Shown here piece after piece: positions 8,375 to 16,090 of a stretch of 64,000 bases of DNA (positions within the stretch are counted from its first letter, which is position 1; every line of letters begins with the position of its first letter). The notes beneath the pieces are model-generated. The model saw only the letters and a list, made by a program, of their open reading frames with translations. It was not told the DNA's origin and did not search any database. The stretch is from assembly GCF_001418655.1 (NCBI RefSeq), contig NZ_LIQZ01000018.1:21217-85216 (forward strand). Direction: 5' to 3'. Made by a program: the position numbers and the translations under genes. The stretch comes from Streptomyces phaeochromogenes. Lineage in GTDB: Bacteria; Actinomycetota; Actinomycetes; Streptomycetales; Streptomycetaceae.

Positions 8375-11179
8375 TCAGGACACGTAAGAGGCGTTCTGCG
8401 CCGTGGTCACCACCTTCTGGCCGTCGGCCTGGGCGAGAAGGCCCGCCGACACCCAGGAATTCACCGTGCTCTGTACACGCGAGACCAGCGCGGCCTTGTT
8501 GCCGAAGGGGGCGCCTGCCCAGATCTCGTCCAAGAGCGTGGTGCCGTCGGACCTGGCCGGGTTGTTCACGCCGGAATCGGTGGTGCCGAACACCACCTTG
8601 GGCTCCGAGCGCCGGAAGTAGGCGTGGGTCGGGTCCTCGGTGCCCTCGGAGAACGGGGCGAACTCCGTGCCGTTCAGGGTGTAGTGGAGCGGCTTGCCGG
8701 ACACGGGGGAGAGGCTCGGCAGCAGGTCGCCGGAGAGGGCGGCGTTGCGGTAGAGCCCGAACTGCACATAGCTCGTACCGGAGTTGCGGGCGACCAGGTT
8801 GACCGGGCCGTAGAAGAGGGTCTGCAGTCCTGAGTCGTCGAGGGCCTTCTCGACCCGGGCCCGGAAGGGGACGGCGACCTTCACGACGTCACCGCTCTGC
8901 CAGGTCCGTGAGACGGCGAAGTAGCTCCCGGCGACCGGAGTCCCGCTCACCGCACTGCCGTTGACCGTCACCCGGAAGCCGCTCGTCGCCCAGGACGGCA
9001 CCCGCAGCCGCAGCTCGAAGGCCGCGCTGCCGCCGCCGAAGGTGAGGGTGGAGCCCTGCTCCCTCGGATAGTCCGTGGTCTGCGTGACCGTGACGCCCTT
9101 CTCGGCCCAGGTCAGGGTGGTCGGGCTGTAGAGGTTGACGTACAGCGCGCTCCCGTCGGCCTTCTTGAAGTACACCGAGTCCTGGTACTTCGTGGCGCTC
9201 TCCATACCTGTTCCCTCGCAGCAGGTGGTGCCCTGCTTGGGGGTGTAGTCCCGGACATGACCGGGCGTCAGGCCGATGAAATAGGTGACGAGCGGCTTCT
9301 CCGCGTCGGCCTTGTCCTGCTTGGAGCCGAGGACCTGGTTGTAGAGGGCCCGCTCGTAGTAGTCCATGTACTTCGGGTCCTGCTCGTGGAAGAACAGCAT
9401 CCGGCTGAGCTTGAGCAGGTTGTACGCGCAGCACGACTCGGCGGTGGTGTCGCTGATCGTCCCCGCGATGACCCCGCGCGCCTTCCAGAACTCGGCCGTA
9501 CTGGTCCCGCCGATGCCGTACATGCGGTGGGGCACGACCATGCCCCAGAAGTTCTTCGCGGCGGTGAGGTAGCGGGCCTCGCCCGTCGCGTCGTACAGCC
9601 GGATCAGGCCGGTGAAGATGGGGATGTGCTGGTTGGCGTGCAGTCCGTCGAGCGTGTCGGTGTTCGCGGCGCAGGCGTCGATGAGCTCGTCGAGGTCGAA
9701 CAGCCTGGCCAGCGCGAGGTGTTCGGCCTTGCCGGTGATCGTGTACAGGTCGACGATCGTCTCGACGATGCCGCCGAACTCCCCGCTGGAGAAGATGCCC
9801 CACATCCGCTGCAGAGTGGCCTCGGGCAGCTTGGACAGCCGGGAGTACATCCAGTCGCACATGCCGGACGCGAGGTCGAGCGCCCGTGCGTCGTCCGTGG
9901 CGAGGTACGCGTCCAGCAGGCCCTTGAGGATCTTGTGCGCGGTGTAGTAGGGCGCCCACACCTTGGTGTAGTCCGGGCTGGTCCGCGACTCCAGGTCGAT
10001 GAACTGCGTCTCCGGATAGGCGGCTAGGAACCCGGTGTGGCTCGGCCCGCCCCAGGTCCTGCGCAGCGTCGCGGTCAGCCCGCGGCCCGAGGCGTCGGCG
10101 AACGTGCCGCCCGTGGTCTCGTCGAAGGTGTACGAGGCCAGGGTGCCGCGGCCCGCCGAGGAGGCGGCGGCGCGGTTGCTCTGCAACGACGTGATCTCGG
10201 CGGCGGTGAGGGCCCGCGACCAGACGTTGAACTCGTCGTAGACGCCCGCGAACACCGGGTCGTCGAAGTTCGACCGGCCGAGCCAGTTGTTCGTCAGGGC
10301 GCCCAGGGACGACGGGTTGAGCGTCATCGACGTGTTCTGGGCGACGGAGGTGCCGTTGACGTAGAGGGTGCCGGTGCTGCCCGCGATCGTCACGGCCAGG
10401 TGGCTCCACTGGTTCAGCGGCAGCGCGGCGGTGCCGTTGAGTCCCTGTTCCCCGCCGGGCCCGTTGGTGGAGATGGCGAAGCGCGGTACGCCGGTCGCGT
10501 TGCGGGCGGCCAGGTACATGTACCGGGTGTTGTTGTTGCCGAAGTCGAAGACCCGGGTCCAGTTGGCGCCGTGGGTGGGCTTCACCCAGGCCGACAGGGT
10601 GATCGTCGCGGAGCCGTTGAGCACGGCTGACGGCAGGCTGACGTACTGGTAGGAGCCCCGCACGTTCTCTGCCGCGGTGCCGAACTTCCCGGTGGCGCTG
10701 AGCACCGCCGGGTCCTTGCGCAGGGCGGCGCGCACGTCGGTCAGAGCACCGACCATGGTGCGGATCTTGTCGGCGTAGGCCTGGTCGCCGGTGCTCGCGT
10801 ACGCCTGGGACAGCATGGTCAGGAAGTGGCCGGTGTAGTGGCCGCGGAGGTTGCCGTTGGCCTCACCGTCCAGGCCCTCCCAGCCGCCGGGGGCGACCGC
10901 GCCGCCGGTGGAGAGCCCGGCGTTGGCGCGGAACACCTGGAGCAGCCGGTTCACGTCGTAGCCGCGGCCGTGGTCGAGCATCAGCTGGCGCTTGGCGGCG
11001 AAGACGCCCTGACCGACCTTCACGTCCTTGAGCTCGAACGGCCGGAGTGTCCAGGCGGAGGGCGCGGGCAGCGTCGCGGCGGCGGCCGAGCCGCCTCCCG
11101 CCGCGTACGAGAACGCCGGGGTCGCGGTGGCGAACAGTGCGGCCTGGAGGAGTCTCCGTCTGGGGAGGGCGGGGGCCAT
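8375..11179 (-). CDS. Secreted GH127-type beta-L-arabinofuranosidase with inserted LamG domain
   Basis: A 934-residue exported glycosidase. The N-terminus (PRRRLLQAALFATATPAFSYA) is a twin-arginine signal peptide. The (alpha/alpha)6 barrel begins at about residue 45 and is interrupted at about 155-385 by a LamG/concanavalin-like domain (SAWVKPTHGANWTRVFDFG, YVNGTSVAQNTS, AGVYDEFNVWSRAL), then resumes. The ESCC and TTCCEG motifs match the Glu-x-Cys and Cys-Cys zinc/nucleophile residues of characterised GH127 beta-L-arabinofuranosidases. A C-terminal beta-sandwich follows. It should release arabinose-like furanosides from plant polymers outside the cell. It is divergent from a GH27 gene, with a well-formed promoter at 11278-11306. 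Confidence 0.88.
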   Translation of the reverse strand: MAPALPRRRLLQAALFATATPAFSYAAGGGSAAAATLPAPSAWTLRPFELKDVKVGQGVFAAKRQLMLDHGRGYDVNRLLQVFRANAGLSTGGAVAPGGWEGLDGEANGNLRGHYTGHFLTMLSQAYASTGDQAYADKIRTMVGALTDVRAALRKDPAVLSATGKFGTAAENVRGSYQYVSLPSAVLNGSATITLSAWVKPTHGANWTRVFDFGNNNTRYMYLAARNATGVPRFAISTNGPGGEQGLNGTAALPLNQWSHLAVTIAGSTGTLYVNGTSVAQNTSMTLNPSSLGALTNNWLGRSNFDDPVFAGVYDEFNVWSRALTAAEITSLQSNRAAASSAGRGTLASYTFDETTGGTFADASGRGLTATLRRTWGGPSHTGFLAAYPETQFIDLESRTSPDYTKVWAPYYTAHKILKGLLDAYLATDDARALDLASGMCDWMYSRLSKLPEATLQRMWGIFSSGEFGGIVETIVDLYTITGKAEHLALARLFDLDELIDACAANTDTLDGLHANQHIPIFTGLIRLYDATGEARYLTAAKNFWGMVVPHRMYGIGGTSTAEFWKARGVIAGTISDTTAESCCAYNLLKLSRMLFFHEQDPKYMDYYERALYNQVLGSKQDKADAEKPLVTYFIGLTPGHVRDYTPKQGTTCCEGTGMESATKYQDSVYFKKADGSALYVNLYSPTTLTWAEKGVTVTQTTDYPREQGSTLTFGGGSAAFELRLRVPSWATSGFRVTVNGSAVSGTPVAGSYFAVSRTWQSGDVVKVAVPFRARVEKALDDSGLQTLFYGPVNLVARNSGTSYVQFGLYRNAALSGDLLPSLSPVSGKPLHYTLNGTEFAPFSEGTEDPTHAYFRRSEPKVVFGTTDSGVNNPARSDGTTLLDEIWAGAPFGNKAALVSRVQSTVNSWVSAGLLAQADGQKVVTTAQNASYVS

Positions 11180-11277
11180 TCGTTCCTCGTCTCTGCGCGG
11201 AGGGTCGGGACCGGGCGACGGGTGTACGTGCGTCGACGGTGTTCGAAATGCCGTACGGCGTGCGGAAGTTCGACCAA

Positions 11278-11306
11278 AACATAGATTTGGGGTGGGGGCA
11301 CGTCAA
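11278..11306 (-). promoter_or_regulatory. Candidate promoter of the GH127 gene
   Basis: On the minus strand -35 TTGACG (11306-11301) and -10 TATGTT (11283-11278) are separated by exactly 17 bp. This is close to the housekeeping (HrdB-type) consensus. The predicted leader is about 90 nt. Confidence 0.55.
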
Positions 11307-11414
11307 CGCTTCCGGCGCGTTCGGCTCCGGTTAATTTGGCGCGACGGGTGTCCGTCGTGGGCGCCGCCTCCCCGGTACCTGTGCGACTGATGGAAATCCA
11401 GTGGTGACGATCCG

Positions 11415-11443
11415 TTGACTTCCGTGTGGTGCGGGCCTAGCTT
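11415..11443 (+). promoter_or_regulatory. Candidate promoter of the GH27 gene
   Basis: -35 TTGACT (11415-11420) and -10 TAGCTT (11438-11443) with a 17-bp spacer, giving a leader of about 85 nt before the ATG at 11535. Confidence 0.55.
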
Positions 11444-11454
11444 CAGCGTCCCAT

Positions 11455-11469
11455 CGGTTCGACGAATCG
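11455..11469. promoter_or_regulatory. Inverted repeat near GH27 transcription start
   Basis: CGGTTCGACGAATCG, a 15-bp imperfect palindrome centred on the A, about 12 bp after the predicted -10 box. This is a position where a bound repressor would block transcription. The operator role is inferred. Confidence 0.4.
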
Positions 11470-11534
11470 TTCACTGTTCGGTATGTCGACCACTCTCTGT
11501 GTGCTGGGTTGCCGCGCCCCCGGAAGGAACCCCC

Positions 11535-13640
11535 ATGCCCTTTCAGCAGTTCGTCCCCCGTGCAAGACGCCTGTGCAGAGCCGTCGTTGTCCGTGCCGCC
11601 GTTCTCGCCCTGGCCGCCGGCGCCCTGGTCGGTCTCCAGGAGCAGCAGGGGGCTGCCGATCTCGACCGGACGCAGCCGGTCGCGGTGACGTCGAATCAGA
11701 TTCCGGTGCCGACGGCCCCGATGGGCTGGGCCTCCTGGAACACCTTCGCCGCAAAGATCGACTACAACGTCATCAAGACGCAGGTCGACGCGTTCGTCGC
11801 GGCGGACCTGCCGGCGGCCGGTTACAAGTACATCAACCTCGACGAGGGCTGGTGGCAGGGCACCCGTGACAGCGCGGGCAACATCACGATCGACGAGTCC
11901 GAGTGGCCCGGCGGGATGAGCGCCATCGCCGACTACATCCACAGCAAGGGCCTCAAGGCCGGCATCTACACCGACGCCGGCAGGGACGGCTGCGGCTACT
12001 ACTTCCCGACCGGCCGTCCAGCGGCCCCGGGCAGCGGCAGCGAGGGCCACTACGAGCAGGACATGCTCCAGTTCTCGCAGTGGGGCTTCGACTACGTCAA
12101 GGTCGACTGGTGCGGTGGCGACGTCGAGGGCCTCGACGCCAGGACCACCTACCAGGCCATCAGTGACGCCGCCGCGAAGGCGACGGCCGCCACCGGACGG
12201 CCGCTGACCCTGTCGATCTGCAACTGGGGCAAGCAGAACCCGTGGAACTGGGGCGCCGGCATGGCCGCCCTGTGGCGGACCAACACCGACATCATCTTCC
12301 ACGGCAACTCGCCCTCGTGGGACAGCATGCTGACCAACTTCGACACCAACGTGCACCCCACCGCCCAGCACACCGGCTACTACAACGACCCGGACATGCT
12401 GATGGTCGGCATGGACGGCTTCACCGCCGCCCAGAACCGCAGCCACATGAACCTCTGGGCCGTCTCCGGGGCACCGCTCCTCGCCGGAAACAACCTGGCG
12501 ACCATGAGCACCGAATCGGCGAACATCCTGAAGAACCCCGAGGTCATCGCGGTCGACCAGGACCCGCGCGGCCTCCAGGGCGTCAAGGTCGCCGAGGACG
12601 CCTCGGGCCTGCAGACGTACGGCAAGGTCCTGTCCGGCACCGGCAAGCGGGCCGTCGTCCTGCTCAACCGCACCTCCAGCGCGCAGAACATGACCGTCCG
12701 CTGGTCCGACCTGGGCCTGACCAACGCGTCCGCGACGGTCCGCAACCTCTGGACGCGGGCGAACGTGGGCAGTTTCGGTACGAGTTACACGGTCAACGTC
12801 CCCGCCAAGGACTCGGTGATGCTCACGGTCACCGGCGCCACCGAGGCCGCGAGCACCACGTACGAGGCCGAGGCCTCCGGCAACACCAAGGGCGGCTCTG
12901 CGGCCGACGCCACCTGCGCCAACTGCTCCGGCGGTACCAAGGTGGGCGGTGTCGGCAACGGCGCGGTCAACACCCTCCGGTTCAACGCCGTTTCGGCGGC
13001 CGACACGGGCACCAAGGTCGTCGACATCGCCTACGTCAACGGCGACAGCGCGGCCCGTACGGCGGTCCTCCAGGTCAACGGGCAGACGGCGACCAAGGTC
13101 TCCTTCCCGCCGACCGGCTCCTGGACCACGCCCGGCACCGTCTCGGTCGAGGTGTCCCTGACCAAGGGCTCGGCGAACACCCTGACGTTCTCCAACTCCT
13201 CCGCCTGGACGCCCGATCTGGACGCGATCGAGGTACGGCCGCTGCCCGGCACCAACGGCACGCAGTTCACGGGACAGCAGTCCAGTCGCTGCCTCGACGT
13301 CGACAACAACACCATCACCAACGGGACCCAGGCGCAGCTGTGGGACTGCGCGGGCGGCGTCAACCAGTCCTGGACGTACACCGCGCGCAAGGAACTCGTC
13401 GTCTACGGCAACAAGTGTCTCGATGCCTACCAGGCGGGGACCACCAACGGCACGAAGGTCGTCATCTGGGACTGCAACGGCGGCAACAACCAGAAGTGGA
13501 ACGTGAACGCCGACGGGACCGTGACGAATGTCAATGCCGGGCTCTGTCTGGATGCCTACAACGCAGCGACCGCCAACGGTACGAAGGTCGTCCTCTGGAC
13601 ATGTGGTGGGGGAGCGAATCAGAAGTGGACTCGGCAGTAA
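11535..13640 (+). CDS. Secreted GH27 alpha-galactosidase with CBM35/6-like and ricin-type modules
   Basis: A 701-residue exported enzyme that removes terminal alpha-galactosyl (or related) residues. The start at 11535 (MPFQQFVPRARRLCRAVVV) gives a basic n-region and hydrophobic signal core to about residue 40. The GH27 barrel begins at PMGWASWNTF (62-71). The nucleophile is Asp191 in YVKVDWCGG, and the acid/base aspartate lies in the YNDPDMLMVG motif near 284-292. After the barrel's C-terminal beta domain come a CBM35/CBM6-like sandwich (about 418-560, starting TTYEAEASG) and a ricin-type beta-trefoil (about 567-701) with repeated QLWDCAGG / VIWDCNGG / VLWTCGGG blocks. A perfect hairpin terminator follows. 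Confidence 0.92.
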   Translation: MPFQQFVPRARRLCRAVVVRAAVLALAAGALVGLQEQQGAADLDRTQPVAVTSNQIPVPTAPMGWASWNTFAAKIDYNVIKTQVDAFVAADLPAAGYKYINLDEGWWQGTRDSAGNITIDESEWPGGMSAIADYIHSKGLKAGIYTDAGRDGCGYYFPTGRPAAPGSGSEGHYEQDMLQFSQWGFDYVKVDWCGGDVEGLDARTTYQAISDAAAKATAATGRPLTLSICNWGKQNPWNWGAGMAALWRTNTDIIFHGNSPSWDSMLTNFDTNVHPTAQHTGYYNDPDMLMVGMDGFTAAQNRSHMNLWAVSGAPLLAGNNLATMSTESANILKNPEVIAVDQDPRGLQGVKVAEDASGLQTYGKVLSGTGKRAVVLLNRTSSAQNMTVRWSDLGLTNASATVRNLWTRANVGSFGTSYTVNVPAKDSVMLTVTGATEAASTTYEAEASGNTKGGSAADATCANCSGGTKVGGVGNGAVNTLRFNAVSAADTGTKVVDIAYVNGDSAARTAVLQVNGQTATKVSFPPTGSWTTPGTVSVEVSLTKGSANTLTFSNSSAWTPDLDAIEVRPLPGTNGTQFTGQQSSRCLDVDNNTITNGTQAQLWDCAGGVNQSWTYTARKELVVYGNKCLDAYQAGTTNGTKVVIWDCNGGNNQKWNVNADGTVTNVNAGLCLDAYNAATANGTKVVLWTCGGGANQKWTRQ

Positions 13641-13688
13641 CCGGGTGAGTCCTTCGCCGGGGCGCGGTGACGAGCCTGCGGCCCTGTG

Positions 13689-13732
13689 GTGGCTGGACGC
13701 GCAGTTCCCCGCGCCCCCTGAGGGGCGCGGGG
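13689..13732. terminator. Bidirectional hairpin terminator in a dispersed repeat
   Basis: The stem CCCCGCGCCCC (13707-13717) pairs perfectly with GGGGCGCGGGG (13722-13732) across the loop CTGA, between the convergent GH27 and MarR genes. The preceding GTGGCTGG...CGCGCAGTTCCCC belongs to the same element, which recurs at 49115-49151. Such sequences are frequent at streptomycete gene ends. Confidence 0.8.
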
Positions 13733-13737
13733 CGTCC

Positions 13738-14193
13738 TCAGCGGGTGACGTTTGTCGTGAGTAGGCGGAGCAACTGCTTTGCCGTGGCGTCCTGTTCGGG
13801 GGACAGGCCCATGGCGTCGCCGATGGCGAGAGGGACGGTGTCCGCGCGTTCCCTGAGCCGGGCTCCCGCGTCGGTGAGGCGCAGGGCGACGGAACGCTCG
13901 TCCTCCGCCCGGCGCTCGCGCCGCAGCAGGCCGTTCGCCTCAAGGCGCTTGAGGAGCGGGGAGAGGGTGCTCGACTCCAACTGGAGGGCGTTGCCCAGGT
14001 CCCGTACGGAGATCTGGTCCTGCTCCCACAGTACGAGCATCACCAGGTACTGCGGATAGGTCAGTCCGAGTTCGTCCAGCAGGGGCCGATAGCGGGCGGT
14101 GACCGCGCGTGAGGCCGCATAGAGGGCGAAGCAGAGCTGGTCGTCCAGGAGCAGGGAACCCTCCTGGCTCGGTTCGGCCCCTGGTGTGCTCAC
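13738..14193 (-). CDS. MarR family regulator, OhrR-like
   Basis: A 151-residue winged-helix repressor. Residues LLLDDQLCFALYAASRAV carry the single N-terminal cysteine that organic-hydroperoxide sensors of the OhrR subgroup use for redox switching. LTYPQYLVMLVLWEQD and LQLESSTLSPLLKRLEANGLLRR form the DNA-binding winged helix. I chose the GTG at 14193 because GGGAG sits 7-12 nt before it; a GTG at 14247 would add a low-complexity lead. It is divergent from an esterase gene, with an OhrR-type palindrome between them. Its likely inducer is an organic peroxide (family inference). Confidence 0.9.
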   Translation of the reverse strand: MSTPGAEPSQEGSLLLDDQLCFALYAASRAVTARYRPLLDELGLTYPQYLVMLVLWEQDQISVRDLGNALQLESSTLSPLLKRLEANGLLRRERRAEDERSVALRLTDAGARLRERADTVPLAIGDAMGLSPEQDATAKQLLRLLTTNVTR

Positions 14194-14287
14194 GGTGTCG
14201 CTCCCTGTTCCTGTGCCTGCTCCGGTGCGTCGCACGGCGATCTCCACTCTACCGTTCGAGTCTCCTCGATTCTATCGTGCCCTAATG

Positions 14288-14314
14288 AGTTGCGCACGAC
14301 TAAATAGCGCGCTA
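14288..14314. promoter_or_regulatory. Palindromic OhrR/MarR-type operator
   Basis: TAGCGCGCTA (14305-14314) is a perfect 10-bp palindrome. It is preceded by the imperfect palindrome AGTTGCGCACGACT (14288-14301). Both lie between the divergent MarR and esterase genes, and similar GCGC-centred sites occur upstream of ohr-type genes in other bacteria. Confidence 0.55.
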
Positions 14315-14391
14315 CTTTCGAGGTGTGCCGCCGCTCCGGCGAAAGACCGTCGACGGAGCCTGCCCACGGCACCGGATCCGAGGAGATCGCC

Positions 14392-15360
14392 ATGACCGAC
14401 ACCACCGGCAACCGTCCCGTCCTGGAGCCCGCCGCCGCGGCCTTCTCCGAGGCGACCGCGAACCCGCCCTACCTGTTCGACCTCGGCCCGGCAGAGGGCC
14501 GTAAGACGGTTGACGAGGTGCAGTCGGGCGACATCGCCAAGCCGGACGTCGACGAGGAGTGGGTCACGGTCCCCGGCGGTCCGACCGGACAGGTCCGGGC
14601 ACGCATCGTCCGCCCGGCGGGTGCCTCCGGCGTCCTCCCGGTGATCATCTACATCCACGGCGCCGGCTGGGTCTTCGGCAACGCCCACACCCACGACCGC
14701 CTGGTCCGCGAGCTCGCCGTCGGCGCGAACGCGGCCGTGGTCTTCCCCGAGTACGACCTCTCGCCCGAAGCCCGCTACCCGGTCGCCATCGAGCAGAACT
14801 ACACCGTCGCCAGGTGGGTCGTCACCGACGGCGTCGGCCACAACCTGGACGCCTCCCGGATCGCGGTGGCGGGCGACTCCGTCGGCGGCAACATGAGCGC
14901 GGCCCTGACCCTGATGGCCAAGGAGCGCGGCGATGTGCCCCTCGTCCAGCAGGTCCTCTTCTACCCGGTCACCGACGCCGCCTTCGACACCGGTTCCTAC
15001 CACCAGTTCGCCGAGGGCTACTTCCTGCGCCGCGACGCCATGCAGTGGTTCTGGGACCAGTACACGACCGACGAGAAGCAGCGCGCCGAGATCACCGCGT
15101 CCCCGCTGCGGGCCACCACCGAGCAGCTCACCGGTCTGCCGCCGGCCCTGGTCATCACCGGCGAGGCCGACGTCCTGCGCGACGAGGGCGAGGCCTACGC
15201 CAACAAGCTGCGCGAGGCGGGCGTCCCGGTCACGGCGGTCCGCTACCAGGGCATCATCCACGACTTCGTGATGCTCAACGCCCTCGCCGACACCCACGCG
15301 GCCCGCGCCGCCATCAGCCAGGCGGTGACCGTACTGAAGGGCGCCCTCGCCACCGGCTGA
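14392..15360 (+). CDS. HSL-type alpha/beta hydrolase (esterase)
   Basis: A 322-residue serine hydrolase of the hormone-sensitive lipase/acetylesterase family. It has the oxyanion motif YIHGAGW (HGGGW variant), the nucleophile elbow GDSVGGN, the acid residue near GEADVLRDEGE and the catalytic histidine in IIHDF. A strong GAGGAG precedes the ATG at 14392. There is no signal peptide, so it acts in the cytoplasm. The divergent OhrR-like MarR protein suggests induction by hydroperoxides or by lipid-derived electrophiles. A 14-bp-stem terminator follows the gene. Confidence 0.92.
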   Translation: MTDTTGNRPVLEPAAAAFSEATANPPYLFDLGPAEGRKTVDEVQSGDIAKPDVDEEWVTVPGGPTGQVRARIVRPAGASGVLPVIIYIHGAGWVFGNAHTHDRLVRELAVGANAAVVFPEYDLSPEARYPVAIEQNYTVARWVVTDGVGHNLDASRIAVAGDSVGGNMSAALTLMAKERGDVPLVQQVLFYPVTDAAFDTGSYHQFAEGYFLRRDAMQWFWDQYTTDEKQRAEITASPLRATTEQLTGLPPALVITGEADVLRDEGEAYANKLREAGVPVTAVRYQGIIHDFVMLNALADTHAARAAISQAVTVLKGALATG

Positions 15361-15380
15361 CCGGCCGTCCGGCCACCGAC

Positions 15381-15425
15381 CCGGCCTCCCGACCCCACGC
15401 ACCGCGCGGAGGGTCGGGAGGCCGG
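15381..15425 (+). terminator. Rho-independent-like terminator of the esterase gene
   Basis: CCGGCCTCCCGACC (15381-15394) pairs perfectly with GGTCGGGAGGCCGG (15412-15425) across a 17-nt loop, 20 bp after the esterase stop codon. There is no U-tract, as is usual in streptomycetes. Confidence 0.75.
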
Positions 15426-15480
15426 ACGGCGTTCGGCCCCGAGCGGCACGGACACGCGTACAACGAGCGGGATTCGGGCC

Positions 15481-15505
15481 GTGTACCGCCCGGTTCTTCG
15501 GGTAG
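15481..15505 (+). promoter_or_regulatory. Sigma-B-type promoter candidate upstream of MarR gene
   Basis: GTGT, 15 bp, GGGTAG matches the Streptomyces sigma-B pattern GNNT-N14-16-GGGTA(C/T) except at the last base. It lies 51 bp before the MarR start at 15557, where the stress-signalling region begins. Confidence 0.45.
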
Positions 15506-15556
15506 GGCCGACCTACATGACAGCTGCCCTGTCCGGAGCTCACTGAGAGAGCGCTT

Positions 15557-16084
15557 GTGGAGACCGACCGGCCCACGGGCCGCGACCAGAACCCCGTCAA
15601 CGAGCCGGAGACGCTTGCCCGCCAGGTCGTCGACACGGTGGAGAGTCTGGTGACGCTCTGGTTCGCGGCGGCCGAAGACATCGTCCCGCAGTTGTCCGCA
15701 CGTCAGCTGTTCGCCCTGCAGACGGTCCGCCGCCGGCCCGAGCTCAATCTCACCGCTCTGGCCGAGCACTTGGAGATAGGGCTGCCCACCGCCAGCCGGC
15801 TGTGCGGCCGGCTCGTCTCCGCCGGGCTGCTGCAGCGGACCGTCCAGCCCCACAACCGCCGTGAGGTGCGCCTTGTGGTCACCGCCGACGGACGGCGGTT
15901 CCTGGCGGACGTCACCGAGCGGCGATCCCTGTTTCTCGCGACCGTGTTCGAGGCGATGACACCCGGCGAACGGGCCTCTCTGCAACGGGGACTCGGCGCC
16001 TTCCAGCAGGCCCGTGCCCGCACACGTCCGCAACCGCGAGGTGACGGGCAGGACGGCGGGGGAGGAACGGTGGCCGGCGGCTGA
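15557..16084 (+). CDS. MarR family regulator at edge of the stress-signalling region
   Basis: A 175-residue winged-helix protein. The DNA-binding part is at about 45-110 (LSARQLFALQTVRRRPELNLTALAEHLEIGLPTASRLCGRLVSAG), with a wing RREVRLVVTADG. The GTG at 15557 follows a GAGAGAG purine tract. It is convergent with the SpoIIE phosphatase gene (6-bp gap). It resembles the MarR protein at 22175 along its length (SRLC..RL, RRE.RL, the closing G..AF), so the two are paralogues flanking the RsbRST operon. A sigma-B-like promoter precedes it. Confidence 0.85.
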   Translation: METDRPTGRDQNPVNEPETLARQVVDTVESLVTLWFAAAEDIVPQLSARQLFALQTVRRRPELNLTALAEHLEIGLPTASRLCGRLVSAGLLQRTVQPHNRREVRLVVTADGRRFLADVTERRSLFLATVFEAMTPGERASLQRGLGAFQQARARTRPQPRGDGQDGGGGTVAGG

Positions 16085-16090
16085 AGCCCG

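Larger units (their letters stand above)
11180..11534. promoter_or_regulatory. Divergent promoter region between GH127 and GH27 genes
   Basis: This 355-bp gap holds two vegetative-looking promoters facing away from each other (11278-11306 on the minus strand and 11415-11443 on the plus strand). The hexamer GTTCGA occurs at 11241, 11268 and 11457, close to both predicted transcription starts, and a 10-bp palindrome GCCGTACGGC lies at 11250-11259. The arrangement suggests joint control of the two hydrolases by one repressor, inferred from sequence only. No small ORF in it looks real. Confidence 0.5.

Noticed and set aside
11331..13943. 870-codon minus-strand frame opposite the GH27 gene
   Set aside because: Antisense of a gene with intact catalytic and CBM motifs; no start context.
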